Shown in pieces: positions 27,296 to 37,036 of a stretch of 64,000 nt of DNA. Under the pieces are notes generated by a model, which ran no database searches, was not told the DNA's origin, and worked only from the letters and a program-made list of their open reading frames with translations. How positions within the stretch are numbered: position 1 is the stretch's first letter; each line of letters opens with the position of its first letter. Origin of the DNA: Clostridiaceae bacterium (GTDB taxonomy: Bacteria > Bacillota > Clostridia > DSM-8532); assembly GCA_012522505.1 (NCBI GenBank), contig JAAYKJ010000215.1, forward strand, positions 31,559-95,558, written 5' to 3'. The position numbers and the translations under genes are program-made.

Positions 27296-29182
27296 TTACC
27301 GTAATTTGTACCGCAGCAATCGCATACCATTTAGGATGACCACCAGAATGCTGGATTCATGCACCAGCATGCCAATGGACATATTCATCCACTCGCTGAA
27401 GAAGACAGCAGAAAGCAGGAACAGCACAACCCCGATAGCAATAGCTATATTTTGCTTCATATTTCTGGCGGTGGCCTTTGCCAACCCCAAGGCATGTGGC
27501 AGGCGGCTGAAGTTTGAATTCATAAGCACCACATCGGAAGTCTCGATAGCCACATCTGTACCACTGCCCATAGCGATGCCAATTTGGGCCAACGCCAGCG
27601 AAGGACTGTCATTGACACCATCCCCCACGAAAGCGACTATTTGCCCCTCTTCCTCTATCAACTTCTTGATATAAGCTGCCTTATCCTCCGGCAGCATGTT
27701 GCCATGTGCCTCGGTTAAGCCCAGTTCTTGGCTTACTGCATCTACCGTTCCCTGGTTATCACCCGATAACATCACAAAGTTCTTCACGCCCAGTCTTCTC
27801 AACCTGCGCAGTTCTTCCTTCACACCCGGTCGGATCTGGTCGCGTATGCCCATCAGAATCTTCAATCTTCGGTCAACAGAAGTCAGCACGAGTGAGTTTC
27901 CGTTTCTTTCCATGCGGGCGATGTCGGCCTTGGCCTGCTCACTGAGTACAACCTCTTCCCTTTCCATCATAGCTACATTGCCTACAGCAATTCGGTGTCC
28001 ATTGACCGTGGCGGTAATGCCACCTCCCTTGACAACCTCTGTGTTCTCAACCGTCGACAGGGTGGTTTCACCGATTTTCTCCAGTATCGCTTTCGCCAGC
28101 GGATGGTCAGATTCGTTTTCAATGCTTGCAAGATATCCCAAAGCCTCTGGGATATTATCGCCGTAATACTCCTGTTCCGCTACCGATGGATTTCCCGCAG
28201 TCAGGGTCCCAGTCTTGTCGAATACCATGGTGTCAAGTCGGCTAAAATCTCCGATTACTTCACTGCCCTTGAGCAGCACCCCATGCCGCGCACCATTACC
28301 GATGCCGGCTACGTTGGATACGGGCACGCCGATGACCAAAGCGCCCGGGCATCCTAGAACAAGGATGATAATAGCCAGTTCAAAGTTGCGGGATATGATT
28401 CCGACCAAAATACCCAGCACAAGAACAGCGGGCGTATAGTACTTGGAAAAGCGGTCGATAAAACGCTCCGCCTCTGATTTTGAGTCTTGTGCTTCCTCCA
28501 CCAGTTCAATAATTTTGCCAAAGGTTGTGTCCTCGCCGACACGGTCGGCAGCAATTTGAATGGTTCCGTTGTCCAGGATGGTGCCTGCGAATACCTGGGA
28601 CCCCTTTTCTTTGGAAACTGGGAGGGATTCCCCGGTGATGCTGGCCTCATTGATGCTGCCCTCGCCTGATAAAACTGTGCCATCAACAGGTATTTTCATA
28701 CCGGTTTTAACCAGTATAATATCGCCTACGTCTACTTCATCCACGTCAACCTCTTCAAACTCGCCATTCTCCATTTGCTTCAAGGCACTTTCGGGTGCCA
28801 TTTCTGTCAGTTCTTTAATGGCAGAGCGGGTTTTATTAAGCGTACGCTGCTCCAAATAAGCGCCGAACAAGAACAGGAAGGTAACAATGGCAGATTCTTC
28901 GAAGTTTCTTATGATAAATGCGCCAGCTACTGCAATGATGACCAAAACATCAATGCTGACAACCTTTACTTTTAAAGCCTGATATGCCTGGATCGCAATA
29001 GGCGCAGCTCCTAAAACTGAAGCGATCGCCAAGGCCCAAACAGCCACAGCTTCGTTTTTAAAGGCCAGCGCACTGGTGAACCCAATCGCAATCAAAATGG
29101 CGCTCACAAACATGATGTAGTTTTTCTTGCTCAATATAGCTCTCTGCATAACATCTCCTTCCCTCTTCTTGTCATGATTCAT
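27296..29182 (-). CDS. Heavy-metal translocating P1B-type ATPase lacking an HMA domain, with CPG in place of CPC
   Basis: DKTGTLTAGNP, SDHPLAKAI, GDGVNDSPSLALAQIGIAMG; TM motif LGCPGALVIGVPVSN. Confidence 0.92.
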   Translation of the reverse strand: MNHDKKREGDVMQRAILSKKNYIMFVSAILIAIGFTSALAFKNEAVAVWALAIASVLGAAPIAIQAYQALKVKVVSIDVLVIIAVAGAFIIRNFEESAIVTFLFLFGAYLEQRTLNKTRSAIKELTEMAPESALKQMENGEFEEVDVDEVDVGDIILVKTGMKIPVDGTVLSGEGSINEASITGESLPVSKEKGSQVFAGTILDNGTIQIAADRVGEDTTFGKIIELVEEAQDSKSEAERFIDRFSKYYTPAVLVLGILVGIISRNFELAIIILVLGCPGALVIGVPVSNVAGIGNGARHGVLLKGSEVIGDFSRLDTMVFDKTGTLTAGNPSVAEQEYYGDNIPEALGYLASIENESDHPLAKAILEKIGETTLSTVENTEVVKGGGITATVNGHRIAVGNVAMMEREEVVLSEQAKADIARMERNGNSLVLTSVDRRLKILMGIRDQIRPGVKEELRRLRRLGVKNFVMLSGDNQGTVDAVSQELGLTEAHGNMLPEDKAAYIKKLIEEEGQIVAFVGDGVNDSPSLALAQIGIAMGSGTDVAIETSDVVLMNSNFSRLPHALGLAKATARNMKQNIAIAIGVVLFLLSAVFFSEWMNMSIGMLVHESSILVVILNGMRLLRYKLR

Positions 29183-29188
29183 TTCTGC

Positions 29189-29491
29189 CTAAGAATGGTA
29201 TGTCTTGTCCAGTTCGGCCAGCATGTTATATACCGCTTCATAGCTTTCGCAAACATCCGCCGGAACGGTGTAGTCGTCTGTTATTTTCCGAAGTGCGTCA
29301 AATTCTTCGCTTAGCATAGGCAGCGTCTCTCCCGCCTCGTTGATTTTCTGATGGATCGTATCAAAAAGCCGATGCACATCGAGAAATTCAGGATGGTGTT
29401 TTCCATGAACCCTTGCGACAACAGGCACATATTGCTTAAGTGTCTGCAAATGCTTTACCAATACCTCATTAAACGCTTGCTTGTTTGCCAT
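29189..29491 (-). CDS. Short hemerythrin/Ric-like protein
   Basis: VPVVARVHGKHHPEFLDVHRLFDTI and LRKITDDYTVPADVCESYEAVYNMLAELD resemble part of Ric/ScdA; 7 nt from the ATPase gene. Confidence 0.55.
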   Translation of the reverse strand: MANKQAFNEVLVKHLQTLKQYVPVVARVHGKHHPEFLDVHRLFDTIHQKINEAGETLPMLSEEFDALRKITDDYTVPADVCESYEAVYNMLAELDKTYHS

Positions 29492-29552
29492 CTCTCCTCC
29501 ACTCCTTCTTTCTTATTTTTAACTTAGTCTAGCCCGGTTAACCAAAAGATAA

Positions 29553-29650
29553 TCGATCGAATACTCCTAAGCCCCCGTGGCCTAAAGGCCACGAATAGAG
29601 GAAGTTTTTTTCCGTTGTGGTGCACAATTCACGCAAGTGCCCATGGATTG
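29553..29650 (+). repeat. Dispersed composite-hairpin repeat, copy E
   Basis: atcgaatactcctaagcccccgtggcctaaaggccacgaatagaggaagttttttt...ggtgcacaattcacgcaagtgcccat. Confidence 0.75.
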
Positions 29651-29725
29651 ATATCAGAAACAGAAATATGTAGTATGAACCAAACAATTAACAAAAGCAT
29701 TAATGCTATATTGCAAAGTGCTGAT

Positions 29726-30625
29726 CTATATCACTTCAGACAGAGCCAGCATTATAATTCCCGACATAACAACTGCAATAATCCAATATTGTTTTTTCGT
29801 CAGTTTCTCTTTTAAAAAGATTCGTGACAACAGTACAGAGAAGACGCTGTACGATGCTATAAGCGGAGCAACAATAATGGCGTTTCGAGACATCGCAAAA
29901 ACATAAAAAAACTGTCCAACAGTCTCGAAAAGAGCAGCAGCGCCCCTGTCTTTTTCTTTTCGCAGAACAAATTGCTCTTTTTTCACTTTTAGATAAATAA
30001 AAGCGAAGATCGCACATATAAAAAAAGTAAATTCGTAAGCCAAAAGCGCTTCATCTTCACCAATAAGCGACAGTTCATCAAGATAAACAGCATCCGCAAA
30101 GGTGCCCAATCCATCGATAACGCAATATAGGATCGGAAAGATGAGCGCGATGAAACCCTTCTGGTATTTCTTGTCCTTTTCACTTAGTATCAGTGTTCTG
30201 TTCTTATCGTGTTTTTCAACTGCCGCAAGGGCAACGATTCCCAATGTGATAGTAATAATCGCGGTAATCTCCAAGTAACTTAACGAATGTGCAAAAACAA
30301 CGTAGAGCAGAATAGCGGTAACCGCGCCTGAGGAGTTTTGCACAGGTGAGGAGATCGACAATTCGATGTATCGAAGGCCTAAATACCCTATTGTCATCGA
30401 TAAAATATACATAAATGAAACAGGGAAATAGACTATCAGGGAAACCGGAGAAAAAGCAATGCCTTTGACCAACATGTATCCAAAGCCATGGATTCCCATG
30501 ACCAGCCCCACCATTATCACCGTTTTAATATGACTTACTTTATCGTCGGATACCGCACCTTTTTTATAAAATAAATCAGCAAAAGCCCATGAAAAAGTCG
30601 TTAATAACGCAAAAACCAACCACAT
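29726..30625 (-). CDS. EamA/DMT family transporter
   Basis: About 10 TM segments in two halves; starts MWLVFALLTTFSWAFADLFYKKG. Confidence 0.8.
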   Translation of the reverse strand: MWLVFALLTTFSWAFADLFYKKGAVSDDKVSHIKTVIMVGLVMGIHGFGYMLVKGIAFSPVSLIVYFPVSFMYILSMTIGYLGLRYIELSISSPVQNSSGAVTAILLYVVFAHSLSYLEITAIITITLGIVALAAVEKHDKNRTLILSEKDKKYQKGFIALIFPILYCVIDGLGTFADAVYLDELSLIGEDEALLAYEFTFFICAIFAFIYLKVKKEQFVLRKEKDRGAAALFETVGQFFYVFAMSRNAIIVAPLIASYSVFSVLLSRIFLKEKLTKKQYWIIAVVMSGIIMLALSEVI

Positions 30626-30814
30626 AAAATTCTACCTTTTATCATTAATATTCGTATGTCCACAACACCTCATGCAGTATCATCCAAAGCCCTCGGTTTG
30701 ATCTGCAATTGATATCAGCAAATAAATTGTTGAATCAACCTGTGCGCCTGTTTAGTCAATACATCTATTTATACCATTGTAACAAACACCTGAAACACAT
30801 ATTTGGCATCGTGC

Positions 30815-33409
30815 TTATCCAAAAAAGTCGAACTCATCCACTGCAAACGCGATATCAATCTGGAACTCCTCACGCTGCGGCAGTTGCGCCCCCGTTTCAT
30901 CCGCGATGACAAGGTAGTAGGTTTCGGTGTTGCTGTATTTGAGGGATTTCAAATTGAAGCTGCAGCGAAACACCCGCTCCTGCCCATTATCACTGGTTTT
31001 GTCTGCAATGATTTTTTGGACATCGCTGATCTGTTTGCCGTTTTTGTCTGTGAAGTATAGCAAGTAAACAACTTCTTTACGATTATATCCGACTGGCTCC
31101 TTCTGATAGAAATTCAGCGAAAAAATCATATTACTGATTTTTCGACCCGCTGAGAGGAGGCTAACGGTTACTGGTTTCTTCTCGTATTTAAGTTTGTTTT
31201 GCCGATATTCCTTTGAATTGATACGAAGATGATGGTATTCGATCACTGGAACCACCATCTCCTGCAGGCTGATGCCTCCATGCACAAAATTCAATCCTCC
31301 ACCGCTCATCTTTATGCGGACATTCTCCCTCGGCGCATAGGCTTCAAATTCAGTCATATCGTGTAAAAACTTCACGGGCAGCAGGTAATCAGGCTTGGCA
31401 CCGCGCTCCATTATAGCATACCTTCTGCCATACTCCACTTCCTGTCCCTTAAAGCTTTCCCTCCCCAACTTGGCATCCTCGTTAAGGGGGCTGTAAGTAT
31501 ATAGGAAGCCGTGATCGGCTGTGATGATGAAGTTAACGCCGCCAAACTCGTTGACAATGATGCGCACCAGGTTCTTGATTTCAGCAATGGCGGCATCACA
31601 TGCGGAGAACACCAGATTATCGGATATATGGCTGGCTGCATCGATAGTGTCATGATAAATGTAGACTACCTCCTGGCCTTTAACCAAGCCACTGCGTTCA
31701 TCACGTTTCATTCCTATCAGATTTTTATACTGTAAGACAACACTCTTGGGGTTTCCCTTTTTCAGAATGTTTTCTCTGTTGCTACTTTCTGTGGATTGTC
31801 CGTCCGCAAGTACAACCAGCCTGTCGTTTCTTTTTTCCACCGTCAGCAGTTCATGCGGAAGAAGTGCTGCCATACCAAATTTGGTAATGGTGGGAAAGAC
31901 AGCTTCACAGATGCTCAGTTTCACCTTGCTCTGTGTTTCCCTTCGCAGTTGTTCAGTCAAAGATACGGCTACATCATACCGCAAAGCATCCGAAATGATG
32001 ACAAACATTTTGGTGCCAGCAGTCTTTATTTTTTTTGCATAGAAATCCGTCTGATGCGGTATTGCCAGAATGCGGCCATATTGTTTCAAGTCATCGGCAC
32101 AGGCGTTCGACCAGTTGCTGCCAAGACGGCCCAGGAACCAATGCGAGTAAAGGCCTTCAACCTTTTCCATTACGTTGTTGAACAGATCGCTGAGTGAGGG
32201 ATGGTATCCCCTTAAACTTTCAGCAAAGCAAAGATGAAACTTCCTGTAGCAGGTATCCATCCAGTAGTAGATTTCGGTATACTCCTTCCATACCTCCTTT
32301 GGCTCTACAGTGTGGAAACCATTGGCGTGTTCCCTATAGAAATCCAACATACAGGCGACCTGTAAAATACCTTCATAGTAATTTCTGAAGTCTTCATACC
32401 ATACGCAGGTACGGCGCTTATCCACTGCCTGAATGATGGTCTCTGGGCTGACAGTCTGAACACTGATTTCCTGCATCAACTTTGCAAGGATGCATTCGTC
32501 GATTGACGGGAAACATTCCGTATCCAATAAATCCTCCAAAGGCATCTTTGTGAAACGCTGCGGTAATCGCGCCTCATCCTCAGCATAACGGGCGATTTCG
32601 TATAACTTTTTTACGTCTTTGCTGTGCAGCCACTCCGAAATAAGGTCATAGCACCAGGCTTGGTGTGGTAATGAAATGAAGCTGTGAAGCCCTTCCAAGT
32701 TCTCCGGGCGTATGTTTCTTGTTACAGCAGTCAGTAGCAGATGCACAGCAAGACGTCCGAGGCTGACTTCCTCTTCGCGATAACCAGACCCTTGGGCAAC
32801 CATCGCCCAAAACGCATCCTTTGCACCGTAGACTTCGAATTCTTTATACACTGGGTTGGTTTTCATATCCATCCCCGCACTGATTACGGCACGGATGATA
32901 AGATTGGGCCTGGCTTCCTTCAATCCACAAATCGCTGCCATCACAGCCAAATGAAGCTGTGCAGGTGTGCTGACAGACTCCTTAAGTTCTGTAATCCTTT
33001 TGCGGCGCTCCTTCGCATTGAAAAATTTTCTATAGCTTCTGACCAGCCTTCTAAGTGCAGGGACAACAAGATGCATTTCATCCATCCATATGGAAATGAT
33101 ATCCGCACGGAATTCCTCACTGTACAGTTCGATGTCGATTAGCCAGTTATCTTCTGGCTTATCATAAGAAATTGGATTGTAGACCAGAAAGTTAGTCAAT
33201 GGTTCCTCAATGGAAAGCAGTTTTTTTACTTCAAAATTATTGCAACCTGTCAGTACAATCAGCTTTGCATTGTCCATCACGATCTCATTCAGCCTGTCCT
33301 CAAATTCCCGGTCTTCGTCATGCCAGAAGATGATGCGGCGTTTGTAAAACTCTGGCAATGGCTCTGCAAAACGCCGATTCAACTCCTGGTTCACTTTATC
33401 CGTGTCCAT
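30815..33409 (-). CDS. pglZ: BREX phosphatase PglZ (type A)
   Basis: RRIIFWHDEDREFEDRL N-terminus, MFVIISDALRYDVAVSLTEQL, FIITADHGFLYTYSPL alkaline-phosphatase-like core; adjacent to pglX. Confidence 0.93.
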   Translation of the reverse strand: MDTDKVNQELNRRFAEPLPEFYKRRIIFWHDEDREFEDRLNEIVMDNAKLIVLTGCNNFEVKKLLSIEEPLTNFLVYNPISYDKPEDNWLIDIELYSEEFRADIISIWMDEMHLVVPALRRLVRSYRKFFNAKERRKRITELKESVSTPAQLHLAVMAAICGLKEARPNLIIRAVISAGMDMKTNPVYKEFEVYGAKDAFWAMVAQGSGYREEEVSLGRLAVHLLLTAVTRNIRPENLEGLHSFISLPHQAWCYDLISEWLHSKDVKKLYEIARYAEDEARLPQRFTKMPLEDLLDTECFPSIDECILAKLMQEISVQTVSPETIIQAVDKRRTCVWYEDFRNYYEGILQVACMLDFYREHANGFHTVEPKEVWKEYTEIYYWMDTCYRKFHLCFAESLRGYHPSLSDLFNNVMEKVEGLYSHWFLGRLGSNWSNACADDLKQYGRILAIPHQTDFYAKKIKTAGTKMFVIISDALRYDVAVSLTEQLRRETQSKVKLSICEAVFPTITKFGMAALLPHELLTVEKRNDRLVVLADGQSTESSNRENILKKGNPKSVVLQYKNLIGMKRDERSGLVKGQEVVYIYHDTIDAASHISDNLVFSACDAAIAEIKNLVRIIVNEFGGVNFIITADHGFLYTYSPLNEDAKLGRESFKGQEVEYGRRYAIMERGAKPDYLLPVKFLHDMTEFEAYAPRENVRIKMSGGGLNFVHGGISLQEMVVPVIEYHHLRINSKEYRQNKLKYEKKPVTVSLLSAGRKISNMIFSLNFYQKEPVGYNRKEVVYLLYFTDKNGKQISDVQKIIADKTSDNGQERVFRCSFNLKSLKYSNTETYYLVIADETGAQLPQREEFQIDIAFAVDEFDFFG

Positions 33410-33421
33410 GTGTATCCCCCT

Positions 33422-36400
33422 TTACCTGATCTTTGCCAAAACTTCTCTGAAAATTCCGTAATTGTGCTTCACACCATCATCCAAGTCGATACGGCAAAAC
33501 TGGTCAGCAAGGTGATGGATTTTTTCTTCATAGCTTCTCAGTTCTTCTGCCTGCTCCCTCAGTTTTATCAATCGCTTGTTCATCTTCACACGCTCGGCCA
33601 TGGAGACACAATTGATTCGTTGCTGCACATCTCCGATGGCCGTTCGGTAACGGGCCTGATGCTCATGAATATAATCGGTCCGCATACGAGCCAGGATATC
33701 CTGCTGGTAACGGTGCATGTAGATGAGCGCCTTGAACCCATTCTTCTTTCCGGAATCAAACAGCCAGTATATCGGGCATTTTTGATAGGTCTTACAGTGA
33801 TCCGAAAAGAAATTGTTAATAAAATAATTCCGAATTACTTCCCTCGACGTTCCTCCCCTGCCCCTCAACGCAGCAGCAATGAATTCCAGATTCTCTTCGA
33901 GCGTATCTTTGCCGTAAACCGTCTCGATGAATTTCTCGAAGCGGACCACAATATCGTCTGGGAAGTATTCGTCGTCTGAAATCGGAATGATGTTGTCTTC
34001 ATGTGGCAGATACGAGATGTACTTTGAACTGTCCCAAACTTCATCCGCGCAAACAAGGCCTTCGCTATCAAGGGAAAAGCGCCCAAACATGCATCCCACT
34101 GCATAGCTGATCAAAGACTTAACCACATCCTGCAGGGTTAACACATAATTGCTGCCGTTCATGGATTCAGGCACATCTTCCCTGCTGTCATAAACCCGGT
34201 GAACAGTAACGGCTTTATCATCCACCTCCGGCTCCAGTTCATCCTGCAGGCCATAAATATGAATAATAATGCGGTTAATCTCTTCTTCATAAAGTTTCAT
34301 TTTATCAAACCGGTCATTGCATTCTGCCGCCCATGCTTGATATGCATCTGAGATCAGCCCTCTGCGAATCAGTGGGTGAAACTTGAAATCCCATGAGATC
34401 TCAAACGAATTCCAATCCGCTTTGCTAAGTTCCAATAGCTGCCTTGTTTTTGCAGTAAGTTCAGGGTTTAACAGTACGTCCTGATGCAAAGGAATTTTGC
34501 TGATATCTCCAACCTTAAAGTCCATGGTTGGTGAGAAAATTTCCAGGTACGTCTTCGCTGTCACACTGTTAATAAGAGCCAGTATGGGATACAGATTTTC
34601 CTCGTTTTCGCAAAAGCCCTTTGCTCCCTTGGAATCGAAAAGAAACCCCTTTTCAGTAAACCGAGCGGAAATATCTCCGGCACTAATGGATGACCAGGTA
34701 ATTCCTTTTCTGAATGCGAACGCACCATTGTAATTATGGGATCGAACTCTTCCGTTTTTTTCATCCCTGTTATTTTTAATTGCGAACCCATTGTTTTGCC
34801 AATCCACCACAAACTCATTATTTCCATACCATTTGCGGAAATTACCGCCTTTGTTATATGGAAACCATTTCATGTTGCTTTTTGCAGCCTCATCCTGATG
34901 ATTGCAATTGAATTGTATCGCTGAAAACCGAACTTCAAACCAATATCTTAAATACCGTTCGTTGTCGGCCGTCGCCATTCCTTCTCTTGTTATCAACCAT
35001 TTTCCAAGCAATTCATTGCTAAATGTATGTATAAGTGCATCCGAAATCCAGTATCCAACCGGAGAACCTGGAATCTTTTCAAAATTCAACTGTTTGGTTT
35101 CATAATGAATTTTGGTGCCGCTGCCAAACAGATCATCCGAGATTCCGGTTTGAGTGTCATAACGATTGAAATCACAGCATAGCATTTTCTTTCTTGCACC
35201 GAGCAGAAAAAGTTTCTCGATATCGCTTGGTTCGATATACTGAAAGGTTCTTTTGTGCAGCTTGAAATATCGTCCTGTAAAACCTGGCAATCTTCTTTTT
35301 GATACCACAAAGGCCATAGAACCAAAATCGATTCCGAATATGCCACGTCCCATATGAATCATGCTATGAATGCTGTGCTTGCTCAACATGGCCCGGCGCT
35401 GCTTTTCAAACGATGCAAGTGAAATGAATGACGGTTGGATAATCATCGCATAATAGCATGAGTTTTCCGTCATCCTTCCACAGCATTCAACGAACACAGA
35501 AAAGAGATCGGCTTTGCTGTTCGGATAATGGTCCCTTACATATTTCACCAGCTTCCTGTTGCCATTGCTGATCCCCATGTATGGCGGATTGGTTACAACA
35601 ACATGGTATTTTTGTGCCATAACCTGCGCGGCCTGTACGAATGGCAGTAATTCCCTTAATGTGATTTCCCGCATTGTGTTGATATCCTCATTAATTTCAT
35701 CAAATCGGGCATAAATCGCATCAAAGTCAACCTGCGAAATCTTCAGAATTGTTCCGTATTCCTTGGCGTCGTGCAGTTCATCCAACAAGACCCGTATTTC
35801 TCTTTGAAGCTGTGCATCACCATTTGCAAAATATTCTACACAGGCTTTATCCAGATGATTGCTCTCACTAATTGAATACACATGTGGCTGTACCACACGG
35901 TTGAAAAAACGGCGATCATACTGGCGTGCCTTCATCATCACAGCGAAGTTTGCCAGCTGCGCAGCACGCTCATCAATGTCCAGACCATAAAGGTTGTTTT
36001 CGATGATTTTTCGGGCAGCGTCGCGCTGATTGTATCCATAGCTTTCATAGATGCTCATCAACACATCAAACATATCAACTAGAATATGACCACTACCCAT
36101 GCAGGGATCGATGCAGCGGATTTCCTCCGGCCTGATCGACCTGAATCTATCGCGTATTTTATCCAACTGTGCCTGAACCCCGGTATCCTGCTGCGCATCG
36201 TCCAGGTAGTATTTCCACCCGGCCTTCAGTTCCTCATCCGGATGCCCTTCCAGCCAGAGCCGGCCCAGGGTGTTTTCCACCATATAGCGGACAATCCAGT
36301 TTGGTGTAAACAGTTGCGTTGCCGCGGGAATATTCTCTCTGGAAATTTTGATGTTCTTTTTCAGGTCTGCAAAAACCTGCTCCTTCAGCTCAGAGTTATA

Positions 36401-37027
36401 GTACTGATATAGCCAACCGATTATCTGCACAGCATCCTTCCATTCATCCTCGGGAATAATGGTAATCATCTGTTCGATGACACTGCCTTCCCGAAGCAGG
36501 TTATCGGGTAAAAGCATCTCGGTATAATCGTCGATACTCTGAAACATTCCTGGCAGGATTTGATTCAGGGCATTGCATTGGGTGATCAGAAGGTATTTGT
36601 ACAGCTCTTCGGTCTGGTCTGCTTCTTTGTATTCATAAACCCTGTTAATATCAAGGCCTTCCATCTCAAGATGGATTGCCTCGGATAGAATCTGCGGCTT
36701 GAAGTTATTCTGTTCATCGGTAAAGACGCGCACATGGGAAGGAAGGTAACCGTTAACCTCCATGAACCGCAGCGCGCAGAAACGGTTGAACCATGTATAG
36801 GCCACTTCCTCCATGACTTGACTGAAGCCTTTCTCGTTAATGCTTGAGATTATAGCCTTCCGTTGGTTCTTCTCGGTTTGGGTCAGTATTATACCATTCA
36901 CGCTGTCGGCGTCAACAGCCACCATTTCCTTTTCACTGATGCCATATTGCAAAGCCTTTCCGGCTACTCGCAGGATCAATTCCCGCCTCGCCCAGACCGC
37001 GTATTTCCGGATCACATTTTTGCCCAT
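33422..37027 (-). CDS. pglX: BREX adenine-specific DNA methyltransferase PglX, copy 1
   Basis: IRCIDPCMGSGHILVDMFDVL (motif I), VVVTNPPYMGISNGNRK (NPPY); 1201 aa. Confidence 0.95.
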   Translation of the reverse strand: MGKNVIRKYAVWARRELILRVAGKALQYGISEKEMVAVDADSVNGIILTQTEKNQRKAIISSINEKGFSQVMEEVAYTWFNRFCALRFMEVNGYLPSHVRVFTDEQNNFKPQILSEAIHLEMEGLDINRVYEYKEADQTEELYKYLLITQCNALNQILPGMFQSIDDYTEMLLPDNLLREGSVIEQMITIIPEDEWKDAVQIIGWLYQYYNSELKEQVFADLKKNIKISRENIPAATQLFTPNWIVRYMVENTLGRLWLEGHPDEELKAGWKYYLDDAQQDTGVQAQLDKIRDRFRSIRPEEIRCIDPCMGSGHILVDMFDVLMSIYESYGYNQRDAARKIIENNLYGLDIDERAAQLANFAVMMKARQYDRRFFNRVVQPHVYSISESNHLDKACVEYFANGDAQLQREIRVLLDELHDAKEYGTILKISQVDFDAIYARFDEINEDINTMREITLRELLPFVQAAQVMAQKYHVVVTNPPYMGISNGNRKLVKYVRDHYPNSKADLFSVFVECCGRMTENSCYYAMIIQPSFISLASFEKQRRAMLSKHSIHSMIHMGRGIFGIDFGSMAFVVSKRRLPGFTGRYFKLHKRTFQYIEPSDIEKLFLLGARKKMLCCDFNRYDTQTGISDDLFGSGTKIHYETKQLNFEKIPGSPVGYWISDALIHTFSNELLGKWLITREGMATADNERYLRYWFEVRFSAIQFNCNHQDEAAKSNMKWFPYNKGGNFRKWYGNNEFVVDWQNNGFAIKNNRDEKNGRVRSHNYNGAFAFRKGITWSSISAGDISARFTEKGFLFDSKGAKGFCENEENLYPILALINSVTAKTYLEIFSPTMDFKVGDISKIPLHQDVLLNPELTAKTRQLLELSKADWNSFEISWDFKFHPLIRRGLISDAYQAWAAECNDRFDKMKLYEEEINRIIIHIYGLQDELEPEVDDKAVTVHRVYDSREDVPESMNGSNYVLTLQDVVKSLISYAVGCMFGRFSLDSEGLVCADEVWDSSKYISYLPHEDNIIPISDDEYFPDDIVVRFEKFIETVYGKDTLEENLEFIAAALRGRGGTSREVIRNYFINNFFSDHCKTYQKCPIYWLFDSGKKNGFKALIYMHRYQQDILARMRTDYIHEHQARYRTAIGDVQQRINCVSMAERVKMNKRLIKLREQAEELRSYEEKIHHLADQFCRIDLDDGVKHNYGIFREVLAKIR

Positions 37028-37036
37028 CGTTTCTCC

